A stretch of DNA of 64,000 bases from contig RBKR01000015.1 in NCBI GenBank assembly GCA_004835665.1, forward strand, positions 434,001 through 498,000. The letters run 5' to 3'. Source of the DNA: Phoma sp. XZ068 (taxonomy: Eukaryota; Ascomycota; Dothideomycetes; Pleosporales; Didymellaceae). Positions 22,804 through 33,939 of this stretch are shown here, piece by piece (positions within the stretch are counted from its first letter, which is position 1; the number at the start of each line of letters is the position of its first letter). The notes below the pieces were generated by a model. The model was not told the DNA's origin and did no database searches. It worked only from the letters and a program-made list of their open reading frames with translations. The translations under genes and the position numbers were made by a program.

Positions 22804-23889
22804 TTACAGAACTCTAGACTTCTTCGACCATTGCGATCCACTGTAAGGAGACGGTGATGGGCGTTTGGTGTTTGTCAAAACCCCGGTACGTTCACTGATG
22901 TGTCGACCAAAGTTGCAGCCAGGCTCGCCTGCAAACTTTTGGCAACACGTGTATTGAGGAATGTCACCAGGCCTAGTGGGAGCTTCATGACCAGTATGGA
23001 AGTAGCAATTGGGATCGCCTTCCCTGAACATTTCCCCACACTGCAAGCATAGCTCTGGCTTCCGATCAGGCGCAATGTATTGCGCGGAACGTTGACGAAC
23101 AGCCAATTCCTCAGAGCGGGGTCCAGCGGTTGACTGATGATGTCTGGATGTTGTTTGGGTCTGGGGCTCAGGTCTTTGCGCATCTCGTTCAATCTCTGGA
23201 AAGTCGACGATGTTAGTGCTATCGTCGGAGTCTGTAGGACTAGTTCGCTGTACACGCTTCACTGTTGAGTCTTTCTGAGCGCTGGGTGGCATACGCAGAG
23301 CGTCTCGATTGTTTGGATCGACAGTTGGGTGGTGGGTGTTTGGCCTCGCAGCTGAGCTCTGCGGCCCATTGCTGGGTCCAAACCGCTTTTTCATACGCTC
23401 GTACGCATCTTGGTCGTTGGCTTTGGGTTCAGTCTTTACTGTGCGTTGATTTTGTGTCTGTGATTTGGCTTGTTGCCCACGTATCAGCGCTTGCGCATAC
23501 GCTGAGTGAGGCGCGAGACCCCGCGCAATCGCGCCAGACAGCGCCGGTGACGTTCTGCACAGCTGCAGCACAATGTGCCGCAGTGCGCGAGGGCTACTGG
23601 TATCAATGATTTGCTTGACATGCTGTGGGCTGACTCGGCGTGGCGGCGGCTGCTGCTGCGGAACATTGCCGGTGCGAGAGGAACCTTGCCGCTGGGCGTG
23701 GTTGTTCCCATTGTGTGCACTTTTATGCGAGTGCCCTGGCTCTTCCTTAAATGCTCTGGCAGGCTTCTCTTGGTGCGAGTATCTGTTGGCTTGGACTAGA
23801 GGCCTGGATTCTGGCTCTGGTGAAGAAAGAGTCAAATCAATCGCTTCTACTTGCGCGTCGCGACCGCGCTGGTCTTGTGGTGGGCCCAT
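22804..23889 (-). CDS. CHORD-like zinc-binding protein with long disordered N-terminus
   Basis: Single exon, 361 residues from the ATG at 23889. The first 280 residues are low-complexity, rich in Gln, Pro, Ser and Arg, with a DLTLSSPEPE segment resembling a SUMO-interacting motif. An ordered stretch around residues 85-120 (PQHVKQIIDTSSPRALRHIV) is helical. The C-terminal 60 residues contain a compact Cys/His array: C-x2-C, then C-Y-F-H-x-G, then T-C-C, then GC-x2-G-x-H. This follows the CHORD pattern of CxxC, CxYHxG, CC and GCxxGxH, but in shortened form and as a single copy. CHORD proteins act as Hsp90 and Sgt1 partners. The disordered Arg/Ser-rich part and possible SUMO motif suggest instead a nuclear protein. 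Role unknown. Confidence 0.7.
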   Translation of the reverse strand: MGPPQDQRGRDAQVEAIDLTLSSPEPESRPLVQANRYSHQEKPARAFKEEPGHSHKSAHNGNNHAQRQGSSRTGNVPQQQPPPRRVSPQHVKQIIDTSSPRALRHIVLQLCRTSPALSGAIARGLAPHSAYAQALIRGQQAKSQTQNQRTVKTEPKANDQDAYERMKKRFGPSNGPQSSAARPNTHHPTVDPNNRDALRMPPSAQKDSTVKRVQRTSPTDSDDSTNIVDFPEIERDAQRPEPQTQTTSRHHQSTAGPRSEELAVRQRSAQYIAPDRKPELCLQCGEMFREGDPNCYFHTGHEAPTRPGDIPQYTCCQKFAGEPGCNFGRHISERTGVLTNTKRPSPSPYSGSQWSKKSRVL

Positions 23890-24579
23890 TGTACGTAACA
23901 ACGCACTCAATAGATAGATAATACGATCGGCTATAATAAAGGGTATATTAATACGGTAGAGCACTATCGCGACTCAAAAAGCTGGTGAGGTGTGCTCGCT
24001 GCAGCGTGCTTTTCGGCATAATGCGCCACTTGGCGCGTTTCCCAGGTCACTTTGTGGCTTCTTTCACGTGACCTCAAAGTTCCTGTGCCGTCAGGACTGG
24101 TTTCACCTTTCCTCCGCCCCACGCGACAACGCCACGCAGTGACCGCGTCACCTCAAACGAACAAGCGGATCAGTACCCCAGTCTTGGCGCCTTATTTAGT
24201 CCCGGGCACAATTTGGCCGTCCTTTCATTTGCCCACCGTGACACGTCTCAATCAAAGCGAAGCCGCCGCACGGGGGAAACATGGTTTCCACCAACCGGGC
24301 AACAACGAGGTCGTGTTCGTATCACTCAACCTGGTTTGGAGCCTGGGGCATATGCCCGGCGGGCGTTTTGGCGGCCTTGTAAGCGGAGACTGCTAGCCAA
24401 ACAATGTTTCATGGTGTTTGGTGCAAAATACATTGAGTCCACATCAATATCCTCAATATATACGGAGCTCGTGACCTCGACATGGATTTTGTAAATGTTG
24501 TATATATATATGGTGGGTCTGACCTGATGTAGGTGCATCTTTCATGCGACTCGATTGTAGATCCATTGGTTTCTTCAAA
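23890..24579. other. Intergenic region (divergent promoter)
   Basis: Shared 5' region of the CHORD-like gene and the pectin methylesterase gene, with a TATATATATA run at 24501-24510 serving the latter. Confidence 0.5.
24501..24510 (+). promoter_or_regulatory. TATA element of the pectin methylesterase gene
   Basis: TATATATATA lies about 75 bases before the ATG at 24580. Confidence 0.5.
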
Positions 24580-25637
24580 ATGCTTCCCTTGCTCGCCGTT
24601 GTCCTTTCGCTTGCAGCTGCCGCTGTTGCAGCCCCTGCCTCACTGAGTGCCCGTGCTGGACGCACTTCTCCCCCCTCCGGCTGTCTCTCTGTTGGTGGCT
24701 CAGGAACATACAAGACTGTTTCATCTGCCGTTGCGAAGCTTAGCACCTCCAGCACCACTGCACAGTGCATCTTCATCTACAAGGGTAGGTGCTGATACTC
24801 TTTGATTTGCAGCTAGTAAGCTAACAGTACATGATAGGCACATACACGGAGCAAGTCTACATCCCGGCCCTTAAGTCAGCTCTCACCCTCTACGGAGAGA
24901 CGACGGACACCAGCGGCTTCGCATCAAACACTGTCACGATCACGCAAGGCAAGAGCCAGGATGACTCTGCCAACAACGATCTTACCGCAACCTTGAGGGC
25001 GTGGACACCCAACTTGAAGGTGTACAACATCAACCTTGTCAACACTCGTGGTTCCGGCTCTCAGGCTCTCGCTGTCAGCGCCAGTGCTGACAAGCAGGGC
25101 TACTATGGCTGCCAGTTCCGCGGCTTCCAGGACACCATCCTGGCCCAGACTGGCAGTCAGGTCTATGCTAAGTCTTTGATTGTCGGCGCGACGGATTTCA
25201 TCTTCGGACAGAATGCTAAAGCCTGGTTCGACGGTGTTGACATTCGTGTTCTTTCTGCTTCCGTGGGCTACATTACCGCCAACGGTCGTGACTCTGATTC
25301 CAACCCGTCCTACTATGTCATCAACAAGTCCAAGGTTTCAGCTGCCGATGGCAATAGTGTGAAAGCCGGAGCCTATTACCTCGGGCGCCCCTGGAGAAAC
25401 TACGCTCGCGTTGTGTTCCAAAACACTGCTCTATCGAACGTCATCAACGCTAAGGGCTGGGCCCAGTGGGGCTCCACCGACCCTCGCACTGACAAAGTCA
25501 CCTTCGGCGAGTACGGCAACACTGGTGATGGTGCAAGCGGTACGCGGGCCAGCTTCGCTAAGAAGCTGTCCTCCGCTGTCAGCATCTCTACTGTCCTTGG
25601 AAGCACGAGTTGGGTCGACACTAGCTACCTTTCTTAA
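24580..25637 (+). CDS. Pectin methylesterase (CE8)
   Basis: Exons 24580-24784 and 24838-25637, 334 residues. The ATG at 24580 opens a signal peptide (MLPLLAVVLSLAAAAVAAPA); another in-frame ATG at 24544 would add twelve poorly fitting residues. CE8 hallmarks are in order: GTYTEQVYIP, YYGCQFRGFQDTILAQTG with the catalytic QDT, ATDFIFGQNAKAWFDG with the nucleophile Asp, and YYLGRPWRNYARVVF with the conserved Arg. Length fits fungal enzymes of 320 to 340 residues. It removes methyl groups from pectin outside the cell, producing polygalacturonate that pectate lyase can cut. Together with the lyase gene at 19.3-20.6 kb it forms a functional pair, though the genes are 4 kb apart and on opposite strands. 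Confidence 0.95.
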
Positions 25638-26141
25638 ACATATTTCCACATGTGTGTCAGAAATGGTGCATTCATTCTTGTAAATATTCATAGTGGGCAT
25701 CATACTCTTCAATCAATTTATTCGTGCGAACAATGCTTCGCTTCTAACTATACAATTGACTTTGACTACTTTGACTATAGAATATGACATCTAAGCCTTG
25801 GGTTCACATCGTGAGTTGTGACCACAGCTCATGTCCATGATAACGGACCACTAGCGTACTTGCTAATGACTGAAGTGGAAAGCGACAGCAGCGGAACAAA
25901 TCCGCACCCCTACTTTCCTATGCCTCGAGACTATCGTCTTCTGCAAAATATCATCGAAGGAGCACCTTCCGCTGCGTCTCTTTGGCAAGATGATCGGTCT
26001 GTATGGCTTGTGTCACCTTGCAGGGTTATCTCAACGTCCAATGGATTGTCGTCCGTTGCCAATCATCCCCGGCAGGTGTTCAGCTCTTAAGCCCCACGAC
26101 ACGTCACTTTGCTGCTGAATTCACCATTCTCAGTTCTCATC
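25638..26141. other. Intergenic region
   Basis: Methylesterase 3' flank and dehydratase promoter. No gene recognised. Confidence 0.45.
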
Positions 26142-27224
26142 ATGCTTGAATCAGCGATCCCACCTCATCTGCAGAAGCCGCGAACATGTCCCATGAGCAT
26201 GCCAGACAATTACAACCCGCCCTTCCCAGGTTACTGTGCACGCTTCCCTACCGCTATGTCCAGCCTTGTCATGGCCATCATCGGCGCTCAGTACCCTTCC
26301 AAGGATAATTTTGATGAAACCGGAATTGACAAGATCAAGTCGTTTATGATCACGTCTTCCGACGATACTCGCCCCTCGTTCTGGGAAGTGACATCCGTAA
26401 CGGACAAACACGGGCACTACAACATTGCCATCATCGCCTACTGGCCATCAGCCCCAGCCTTCGACTCCTGGAAAGAAAGTTCTGGGTTCGAGGCTTGGTG
26501 GCAGAGTACCGACCGCGAGTCCGAAGGCCATGGTTGGTTTTCAGAGATCCTTCTTCCAAGCGTTGACCGGTTCGAAACCGTATTCTCAAACAACGAAGTA
26601 CCCGAGGGCGCAGCAAACATGCGCGAGAAAGTCAGCGGCGAGATGGGCGAGCATGCGTACTGGGGCAGTGTGAGGGATAGGCTTGCTGCAGCGCAAGACG
26701 ATCGGCTCGAGGGCGAGAAGTGGAGGGCAACTAATGACAAGACTGCCAGTGATGTGCATGCAGACGTAAAGAGCAAGAGGGTGAGAGTCCCGGGAAAAAA
26801 GAATTTGTGCGTTATTCGCTCAGGTCAGGATTGGTCAGCTACGCTCCCTGCTGAGCGGAAACTGTATCTTGAGACCATGCACCCTGTTCTCATCAAAGGT
26901 ATGACGTTTCTGCGGGATGAAGGGAAGGGTATTGGGTGTTACGTCAACAATCTCTGGGACGTTGTTGATTCCTCATCATACGAAGCGAATCTCGAAAAGA
27001 CGTACGGGTTGGGGTTCTTTGATGATTTGAGCTCACTTGAGTATTGGAGCAAGAGTCACCAGACACACATCAACATCTTTGGCGGGTTCCTGATGTACGC
27101 GAAGAAGCTGAACAACGTGCTAAGTCTGCGGTTGTTTCACGAGATATATGTGTTGGAGGAGGCGCAGCAGTTTTTCGAGTATGTAGGATGTCATGGCGAG
27201 ACGGGAATGTTGAACGCGTTGTAG
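26142..27224 (+). CDS. Haem-containing aldoxime dehydratase (phenylacetaldoxime dehydratase family)
   Basis: Single exon, 360 residues from ATG 26142. The sequence follows the haem-containing dehydratase family: MAIIGAQYP near residue 40, HGHYNIAIIAYWPSAPAFDSW, GHGWFSEILLPSVDRFET, then GKGIGCYVNNLWDV and the C-terminal SLEYWSKSHQTHINIFGGF. In the characterised bacterial enzymes (OxdRE, OxdA, OxdB) the proximal haem histidine and catalytic Ser/His lie in this last region, and equivalents (Ser-Lys-Ser-His and Thr-His) are visible. Family members turn aldoximes into nitriles, EC 4.99.1.5 to 4.99.1.7, by direct substrate binding to ferrous haem. A fungus living on plants could use it to process plant or self-made aldoximes. 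No nitrilase or aldoxime-forming P450 is adjacent. Confidence 0.88.
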   Translation: MLESAIPPHLQKPRTCPMSMPDNYNPPFPGYCARFPTAMSSLVMAIIGAQYPSKDNFDETGIDKIKSFMITSSDDTRPSFWEVTSVTDKHGHYNIAIIAYWPSAPAFDSWKESSGFEAWWQSTDRESEGHGWFSEILLPSVDRFETVFSNNEVPEGAANMREKVSGEMGEHAYWGSVRDRLAAAQDDRLEGEKWRATNDKTASDVHADVKSKRVRVPGKKNLCVIRSGQDWSATLPAERKLYLETMHPVLIKGMTFLRDEGKGIGCYVNNLWDVVDSSSYEANLEKTYGLGFFDDLSSLEYWSKSHQTHINIFGGFLMYAKKLNNVLSLRLFHEIYVLEEAQQFFEYVGCHGETGMLNAL

Positions 27225-28675
27225 GCTTGAGAGTAGTGGGGAATACAGGAATAGCGAATGAGGCCACTGATTAAGCGTAATCCTGGGCGCGTTTCTGGAA
27301 TCTCTGTGGCTTGGAGGCAGCCCTAGAGTCAATCTATCCCATCTTAGAGTTTTCCAGAGTGTTGGCAAGGTTGTGTCTTGTAGGTCTTTTAGACGAAACT
27401 CCAACACTCAGAAAAGACCTTGTCATGGCCTCAAAGTTGTGCTATATCCTAGTCAAGATCGTATTTCGCTGCCGATTTGATGCCATACTTGCAAAACCTA
27501 GTGCTGGCGCTCACCACTAGCTTGTTTGATACGAGCGAGGGGACTCGTGTTCGAGATTGCTTTGGCTCAGGGTCATTTTGAAGATAGCGAATCTCTGGCG
27601 CGGTCCATTGAAGATCGATTAGCTCACTTTTTCCGGGTCTGCAAGTCCAGGAGGACTACGCTTGACTTTGTCTTTGCCCAACGAGTGACCTGACGCTTCT
27701 TGCGTTATTGTTACTGCTGTCTGATACCCACCCACTTCAACATCTGACCATAGGAGAATTGTGTCGATACATAGCGCTTCTCTACTCAAAAATGCTCAAG
27801 CTTTGACACAAGCTTCTCAAAGATCACGCCAAACGAACATGTCAGTATTCTGCCTGCATTCCTCGTGTTGAGGGCTCAATGCTTGCGGGCCTTGATGAAG
27901 GTTACTCGATCAAAAGAGAATTTCTCAACGATTGGTAGCATTGTGATTGGAGTTTTGACCTCGTGATGCGGCGTTTACTATACTGTAGTTCATAAAGTAC
28001 TTTCGCTTTTGAGTCTCTAGAGTGAAGGAGCGGACCCACACCTCGGCCGCTAGGCTAGCGCCGGTGTCTCAGCGCCTTATCGCCTTATCGCAGGGGTAGC
28101 TCCCAAGGTCAGCACGCGACGAGTGCGACGCGTCCATCACCACAATGTATGCAGTACCAACATGCCGAACAATAGCAGATTTCATCGTTGCTGCACAGAT
28201 GCTGATGGAAACCATTTTCACCGACCATTTCAGGGGCAGTCGTGACGTGAGCGCCGCGGTCAAGCGGCACCTGATATACCCCGCGTAGGATGATAGGTGG
28301 GAGCTTATGCGCGGGGGTGAATGGCGCAACCAGCTCGAGAAGGTCGATGCCTCACCCTCAATATACTGCCTCATTTCTGTACTTACGACTGTGCCCAACT
28401 GTTCTGTCTATCATTTAGACGTGCCGGAAGTGCCTGCTTCTGAACCTGACCACACCTGTGGACTGAATACTCTCCCTCTGCCGCTGGTATCGTTACTGCT
28501 GAACGGCTAGGCAACTCCGAGGAGCTTCTGACCATATACGTCCCTATCAAGCATCTTGGGTACACCTAAGCATTATGCTCCAGGTTTACCATTCATACAC
28601 TAACACGACGACTGCAGAAGCACATCCACGATCCTAGAAATTATACCACCTCCTCGACAGCCCTTATCGTTCACG
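27225..28675. other. Intergenic region of 1.45 kb
   Basis: Short frames on both strands have no coding character that I can support. I looked for a tRNA B-box and found only a weak GTTCGAGA-like match near 27550 without a cloverleaf. The last 100 bases are the promoter of the Ser/Thr-rich gene. Confidence 0.45.
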
Positions 28676-31600
28676 ATGGCGTGGTGGCGGCGAGACCCAT
28701 CGCTTTGGGCTCGCTCACCGGCCCATCGCTTCGCCCAACGAGCTCTTCGCGATCACGAAGCAGCACTTCGTACACGATGCTTCTCACGCACGCCTTCCAA
28801 CACTGCTCAACACCAGGAACATGATAGTGCCCGACGTCCGGAAGGCGTGTCAGACCATGACTGGTCACAGCTACAACGTTATAGGAGGTGGAGGAAGCTG
28901 TTGCAGGAGCACCCATACAGAGGCTTATTTGGGGCTAGTGAGGATATGCTCAGAGGCAAAGGGCTCACTGACTGGGAGTGGGTTTACAAAACATTTCCCA
29001 AGTGGATGCTGCAGGAAATGGACCCCAAGGAGCCAGCAGATCAAGATACGAGTGCGAACAAGCGTGATCGAGGTAAGCCCCACGGCCATGTGTAGAGGCG
29101 AGCGCTGACGGCAAGTAGGACGCGGGAATGAGGATAGTTCGGAAACGAAGGCCCGAGCAGATGAGCGGCCGTCAGTTGAGCGAAAGTCTGCCTTTGCGCA
29201 GCCCGTAATCAGGACAACACATTACGAACGTGATGAGTTTGGTATCGTGTCACCATCTGACCTGCGTCGTCCACGGGAGGGGTTACACGTGAAGGTGGTG
29301 GGCAAGCAGCAAGGACAGTCTGTACTCGAGTCCAAGAGGACGACCAGCGATCATTCGAGCCCTCCGATATCTAGTCAAGGAATTTCAAAGCTGGATCTAA
29401 ACCAATACGATGCAGCCAGTACACAAACGTCGAAGGCCTCGGTCAGACCGGAAGACAGTACGGCAACGGCAAAAGAGGCCTTTAATCGAGAGTCGTCATT
29501 CATTGACGCGTTCTTCGCAGACGGACCGAAAATCTATGACCGTGATCTCGGTAATAGCAAGTCTTGGAGACATACAGCATTGCAGCGGCGAAGTGCGCCA
29601 AATGTTATACCACGACCAAAAGCAGGATCATTCCCTATTGCCAAGGCAGAAGAGCCGATGAAAGAAGTGACGACCAAACCAGCGCAAGAGACCTTTACGA
29701 TACCTTCTTCGCAGGCACTAGTAGACAATTACCCCTACCCAAGGCCTACTCCCGAAGCAACTGGCACAACTTCCATCCAGAAAGCTCGGACAATTGGCAA
29801 AGAAGTACGGTGGTCAATTCCAGAGCCAGCCGAGGATGTTCAGGGAGATGGTGCTCCAACGTCTGGCTCTGCCTCAGCCTTTGCGCAATCGACCTCAGAA
29901 AAGCTGGAACAACTCCCCAAAGATGACATTGATTTCTTGACTGCCGCCGACATCCGAGCAGCAATGGGCACGAAGAAAGGTGGGTTTGAAACTACCGAAG
30001 CAAAGGAGCAGGGGCGCCAGAAGCTGGAAGCTGACTACGCAATGGCTAAACCGGATGCACTTGACGAGGTGGTTGAGGGGCATGTTATGAACAACTACTA
30101 TGTACGTCGGACTCAGCAAGAACTGGAACGACTTCAGACCGCATCACAAGCTCCCGAGGTGAACAGCGTCCCTGGAGTCGAGCCTGAACAGAGTACGTCA
30201 CAGGCGCCAACTGGGCCAGCCCAGATGGAGTCTAGCATTGATCGCATGAGGAGATGGATTGAAGAGGGTGGTGCTTCTCTTTCAAAGCACTTCTGGCAAG
30301 ATCCTATCGAAACTGGTGCACCATCAGAGGCAGATATGCAATTTGCCAAACAGATGGCAGGCTTGGGCAAAGGCCGCCGTGCGAGAGAGGATATCTCAGA
30401 TGATCTCGAGACAGATTTGCCGATGTGCAAAGGACTATTGGAAAGACTCAAGAACGACGAGAACAGAGTCGAGCATGCAGTCTACATCTTGCGGTCTCAC
30501 AGAAGGACGGTGCCAGGTACTGATATATCAAAGAACCTTAGGACTATCCGGGAGCGTCGCCTGCGTAATACTTACGAAAGGACAGAGAAGCAGTTTGAGT
30601 CGGCATGTCAAGCTCTTCGTGATCTGGACAAGGAAGCGATTCAGAAAGCTACAAACGCCTTCAAGAGACGACTTGGGATCGCCTCGAGAGTTTTGCACAA
30701 GAATCACACTCTGACTCGAATGCTTACGTGGAATGCCCAGTCTCGCCTTGATGAGCCAGATCTTGAGCGAAGCAAGGCAGAGTTGTACAGCGAGATCTTG
30801 ACCCGTTTGGCTACATTGAGAGATACACAGCTGGCTCTTGCCCGACTGATGGACCATGCTGTGCTGACCTATGGTGTGTCTCTCAAGCCTGCAGATGAAG
30901 CACTTTCAAGACCAGTATCGAACTGTGAGTCTGAACCGACCGAAGGTAGTACCAGGGCAAATTCTGTACTCTCTGAAAAGGCTTCAGCGAAGCCTCTAGC
31001 CGATACGGCCGCTACAGCTTATCTCACCGACGAGGTACAATCTCAGAAAGCGGCAATGCAAGGCCTATCCGATGATGGCTATGCACGCGCGCCGAAGCTG
31101 ACGCCCAGAATACCATTTGAGGAGACGAATCCTTTGGCTCACAGCCTCTTTAGGCCATTCAACCTCCAGATCGAAAGCCTGGGTAAGAAAACCGAGGGAG
31201 AGGAAGCAGCAGACAAGTTGAAAGAAGCCTTCAAACAGAAGTTAGGAGATAAGAAGCTTGTAGAAGAAGTGCGTGGCGCATATGAAGATGTTTATGGGCC
31301 GATCACGGTGGAGCACCGGCAGGTGCCGCAAACCGAAGATGCCGTGAGCGCTGAGGCGAAGGGTGCCAACACATTCGAGATGCTCAAGGAGGACCCTGTC
31401 AACCAGACTGTTCTAGAGGTCCACGATGAGGGACAGCCTTCTGATGCTACAGCTGCTGGTGAGCCACTGGTTACGGAGGCTGTGGCTAAAGAAGCTGAGG
31501 TAGTGTCTGACGCTCTTCCTTCATCTGTGAGCGAATTAGACAATGTCGAGCCATCTACGGCCACGTCTGCGGCAACAGAAGTCATCGACACGAAAACTCA

Positions 31601-32264
31601 GAGCACACCCTCATCCTACGAGGAGACCTCATTGGCCGCAAGCACGGCCACTACCGAGACTGCCACGGATAATGCTTCCATCTCCAACCTGCCAACACAC
31701 TACACCATCCTAGTCCACGATCCTCAAACGGACACGTTAAGCATCACAACTTCAACAAGCGGACCCCCGAGAGACCTGTCACCGGCTCTACCTATCCATC
31801 AAGCACTTTCCTCGTTAAAAGCTCCCGCGAAGTTCATCCCGTACATTACCCCCGGCCTGGAGGTCGTCACTGCCAAGCGACACATGCTGGTTCTTCGTGA
31901 CTCTCTTGATGAGACAACCTCAACCCGTGCCTTTGAGACCATCAGCACGCAGCCCTCTCCGGATGCAGCTACTGAGCTCTTCAGCAGCGACGTAAATCCC
32001 ATCGATGGCACGACGCGACTCAGTCCGACAGGCTACAGCGGCGTTGAACAGAGCCAGGAGCAACTTGAAAAGGATTTCGAGGAGAGGAGACAGGCTTCTG
32101 CTGCTGCTACCGAAGCTGCGTGGAGCACGAAGAGCAAGCAACAAGCTAGAGACGAGGATGTGCCAAAGAAGAAGAGAGGTGGTGTGGGCGGTGTAGTGAA
32201 GACGGCAATATGGGCGAGCGCTGTGTGTTATATCGTTGGTGTGACTGCGGAGGTACTGAGATGA
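28676..32264 (+). CDS. Large Ser/Thr-rich protein with possible mitochondrial presequence and C-terminal membrane helix
   Basis: Exons 28676-29072 and 29119-32264 (46-nt intron), 1180 residues. The N-terminus is basic and Trp/Arg-rich, with RCFSRTPS resembling a mitochondrial presequence cleavage region. Residues 60-110 form a conserved-looking ordered segment with HPYRGLFGASEDMLRGKGL and WEWVYKTFPKWML. The middle is acidic and Ser/Thr-rich with charged helices. A block near RRLRNTYERTEKQFESACQA is strongly helical, likely coiled coil. The C-terminal end has a basic patch (KKKRGGVGGVV) followed by one hydrophobic helix (TAIWASAVCYIVGVTAEVL). A tail-anchored or mitochondrial inner-membrane protein is plausible. 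I know no function. The gene is nearly intronless despite its length. Confidence 0.75.
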
Positions 32265-32624
32265 TCGCGTCAGGTTTCTAGTCTGGTTTTCTGGGTGAAA
32301 CTGGTGTTCTCAGGGTCGGCGTTTGGAGGCATAAACCACACTCACGGTTCCGCACGTATTCACGTATGATCTTGAAATTTGAGTTCAACAGCAACAAGGG
32401 TCCATTAGGCATGTGAATTTTTGAACTTGCTGCGCAGGGAAAATCTCGAATCCGCCGACCCAATACATCTATTAAGCAGTTTGTTTGTCGGTTGAATGCG
32501 AACCTTGGCAGGGAAGGGGGATGACGTGCTCGCTAACCTCAACAACCTCGACCAGTCATACCTTCGCTATACGCTTCCTTTCAACTTCCAGACCAGTGCA
32601 GAACCAACGACGGGTCACAAAACC
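32265..32624. other. Intergenic region
   Basis: Promoter of the dioxygenase gene. An in-frame ATG at 32496 lies 43 codons upstream of the chosen start, so part of this may be coding. Confidence 0.45.
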
Positions 32625-33815
32625 ATGGCATCTCAGGTTGCTATTCAAACGTACACGAACATCGAGCTCCTCACCCCAAATGGACCAGAGTTCCGGCGCG
32701 TCTCCACCGCCCCCGCCCGTCCACCTAGGGACGATGAAATCCCACTTATCGATCTCAGTGGTATCGATGGTGGTTCAAAATCTAGAAAAGCCATTGCAGA
32801 GCACGTGCGTAAGGCAGCCGAAAATACGGGATTCTTCTATGTTCGCAATCACGGAATAGATAGTGCATCGATTGCTGAAGCTCTGTCACAAGTTCAAGCG
32901 TTCTTTGCGGAGCCGCTAGCAAACAAAGAGCAGCTTTTACCTGAATATACGGGAGGAGGGGCAGGGTATAGAGGCGTTTCTTCGACACAAATTAACCGTA
33001 CTGAGTCTAGAGGTTGGTCGGCCGCTTATCTGGAAGATTAATCAAGGACTGATGAGCAGCCAGACCGCAAAGAGACCTTTGGCATACAGTATGATCCGCG
33101 TTACGACCCTTCACACATCAGCTCACTTGACACCATTCCTGTCGATGAGAAGATTAGGAGCGGCCACGATTTGATATGGAAGTGCACGCAACATCTTGAA
33201 GGCCTCCAGACCAGCACCATCTCATTCTTCCAACAGCGACTACTCCTTGCACGAAAACTAGTCCGCATATTTGCCCTCGCCCTAGATCTTCCCGATGACT
33301 ACTTCGACCCCGTAGTTACGCAGCCCGGCGCCGATGCAGTATACATCCACTACCCGCCCTCCGCCCCTGGAAAGGATGACATTGATGTAGGTATTGGCTC
33401 GCATACCGACATCCAGCTGTTCACGCTGCTCTGGCAAGACGAATCCGGTGGTCTACAGGTCCTTTCTAATACTGATGAATGGCTGGATGCCCGACCAATT
33501 GAGGGCACACTGGTTGTGAATGTCGGTGACTTCCTTCAGCGGTTGTCAAATGATAGATTTCGGTCTACTGTGCACAGGGTGTATAACCGTACGGGGAAGT
33601 CAAGATACTCGATGCCGTTCTTTTTCGGTTTCAATGCGGATGCTGTTTGTGAGGTTGTGCCGACATGCGTGAATGATGCGCATCCGGCGAAGTATGAGCC
33701 AATATCTTGTGGTGAGGTAAGTAGGAGCTGCTCCTCATAACGTAAAATAGGTAGGCTAACATTTGAGGCGTAGTGGCGGAAACATAGATTCGCGTTAATA
33801 TCGAAACCAAATTGA
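32625..33815 (+). CDS. 2-oxoglutarate/Fe(II)-dependent dioxygenase (isopenicillin-N-synthase-like)
   Basis: Exons 32625-33012, 33064-33716 and 33774-33815, 360 residues. The N-terminal DIOX_N part has IPLIDLSG and AAENTGFFYVRNHGID. The C-terminal double-stranded beta-helix shows the metal triad His-x-Asp (SHTDIQLFTLLWQDESGG) with the distal His in STVHRVYN, plus the 2-oxoglutarate-binding Arg-x-Ser (SRYSMPFFF). The first intron has a weak GTTGGT donor but joins ESR to DRKETFGIQYDP, as expected in the family. The small last exon restores a WRKHRFALIS end. Such enzymes hydroxylate, desaturate or cyclise small molecules and are frequent in fungal metabolite clusters. Substrate unknown. It is the first gene of the oxidoreductase-rich segment 32.6-45.3 kb, and its end is 124 bases from a convergent GPI-type gene. 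Confidence 0.88.
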
Positions 33816-33939
33816 TGTTCCTGGAATGCACAAGAGACATAGCAATTGTGCGGAAAGCGGCCACAGGAGGTATTGAATGAGTCTGAGACTCCATCAATTT
33901 GGGACTTCTAATTACTTTCTACTTGTAAAAGATGTGTTT

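Noticed and set aside
27530..27600. Possible tRNA B-box (GTTCGAGA)
   Set aside because: No matching A-box, acceptor stem or anticodon arm could be folded around it.
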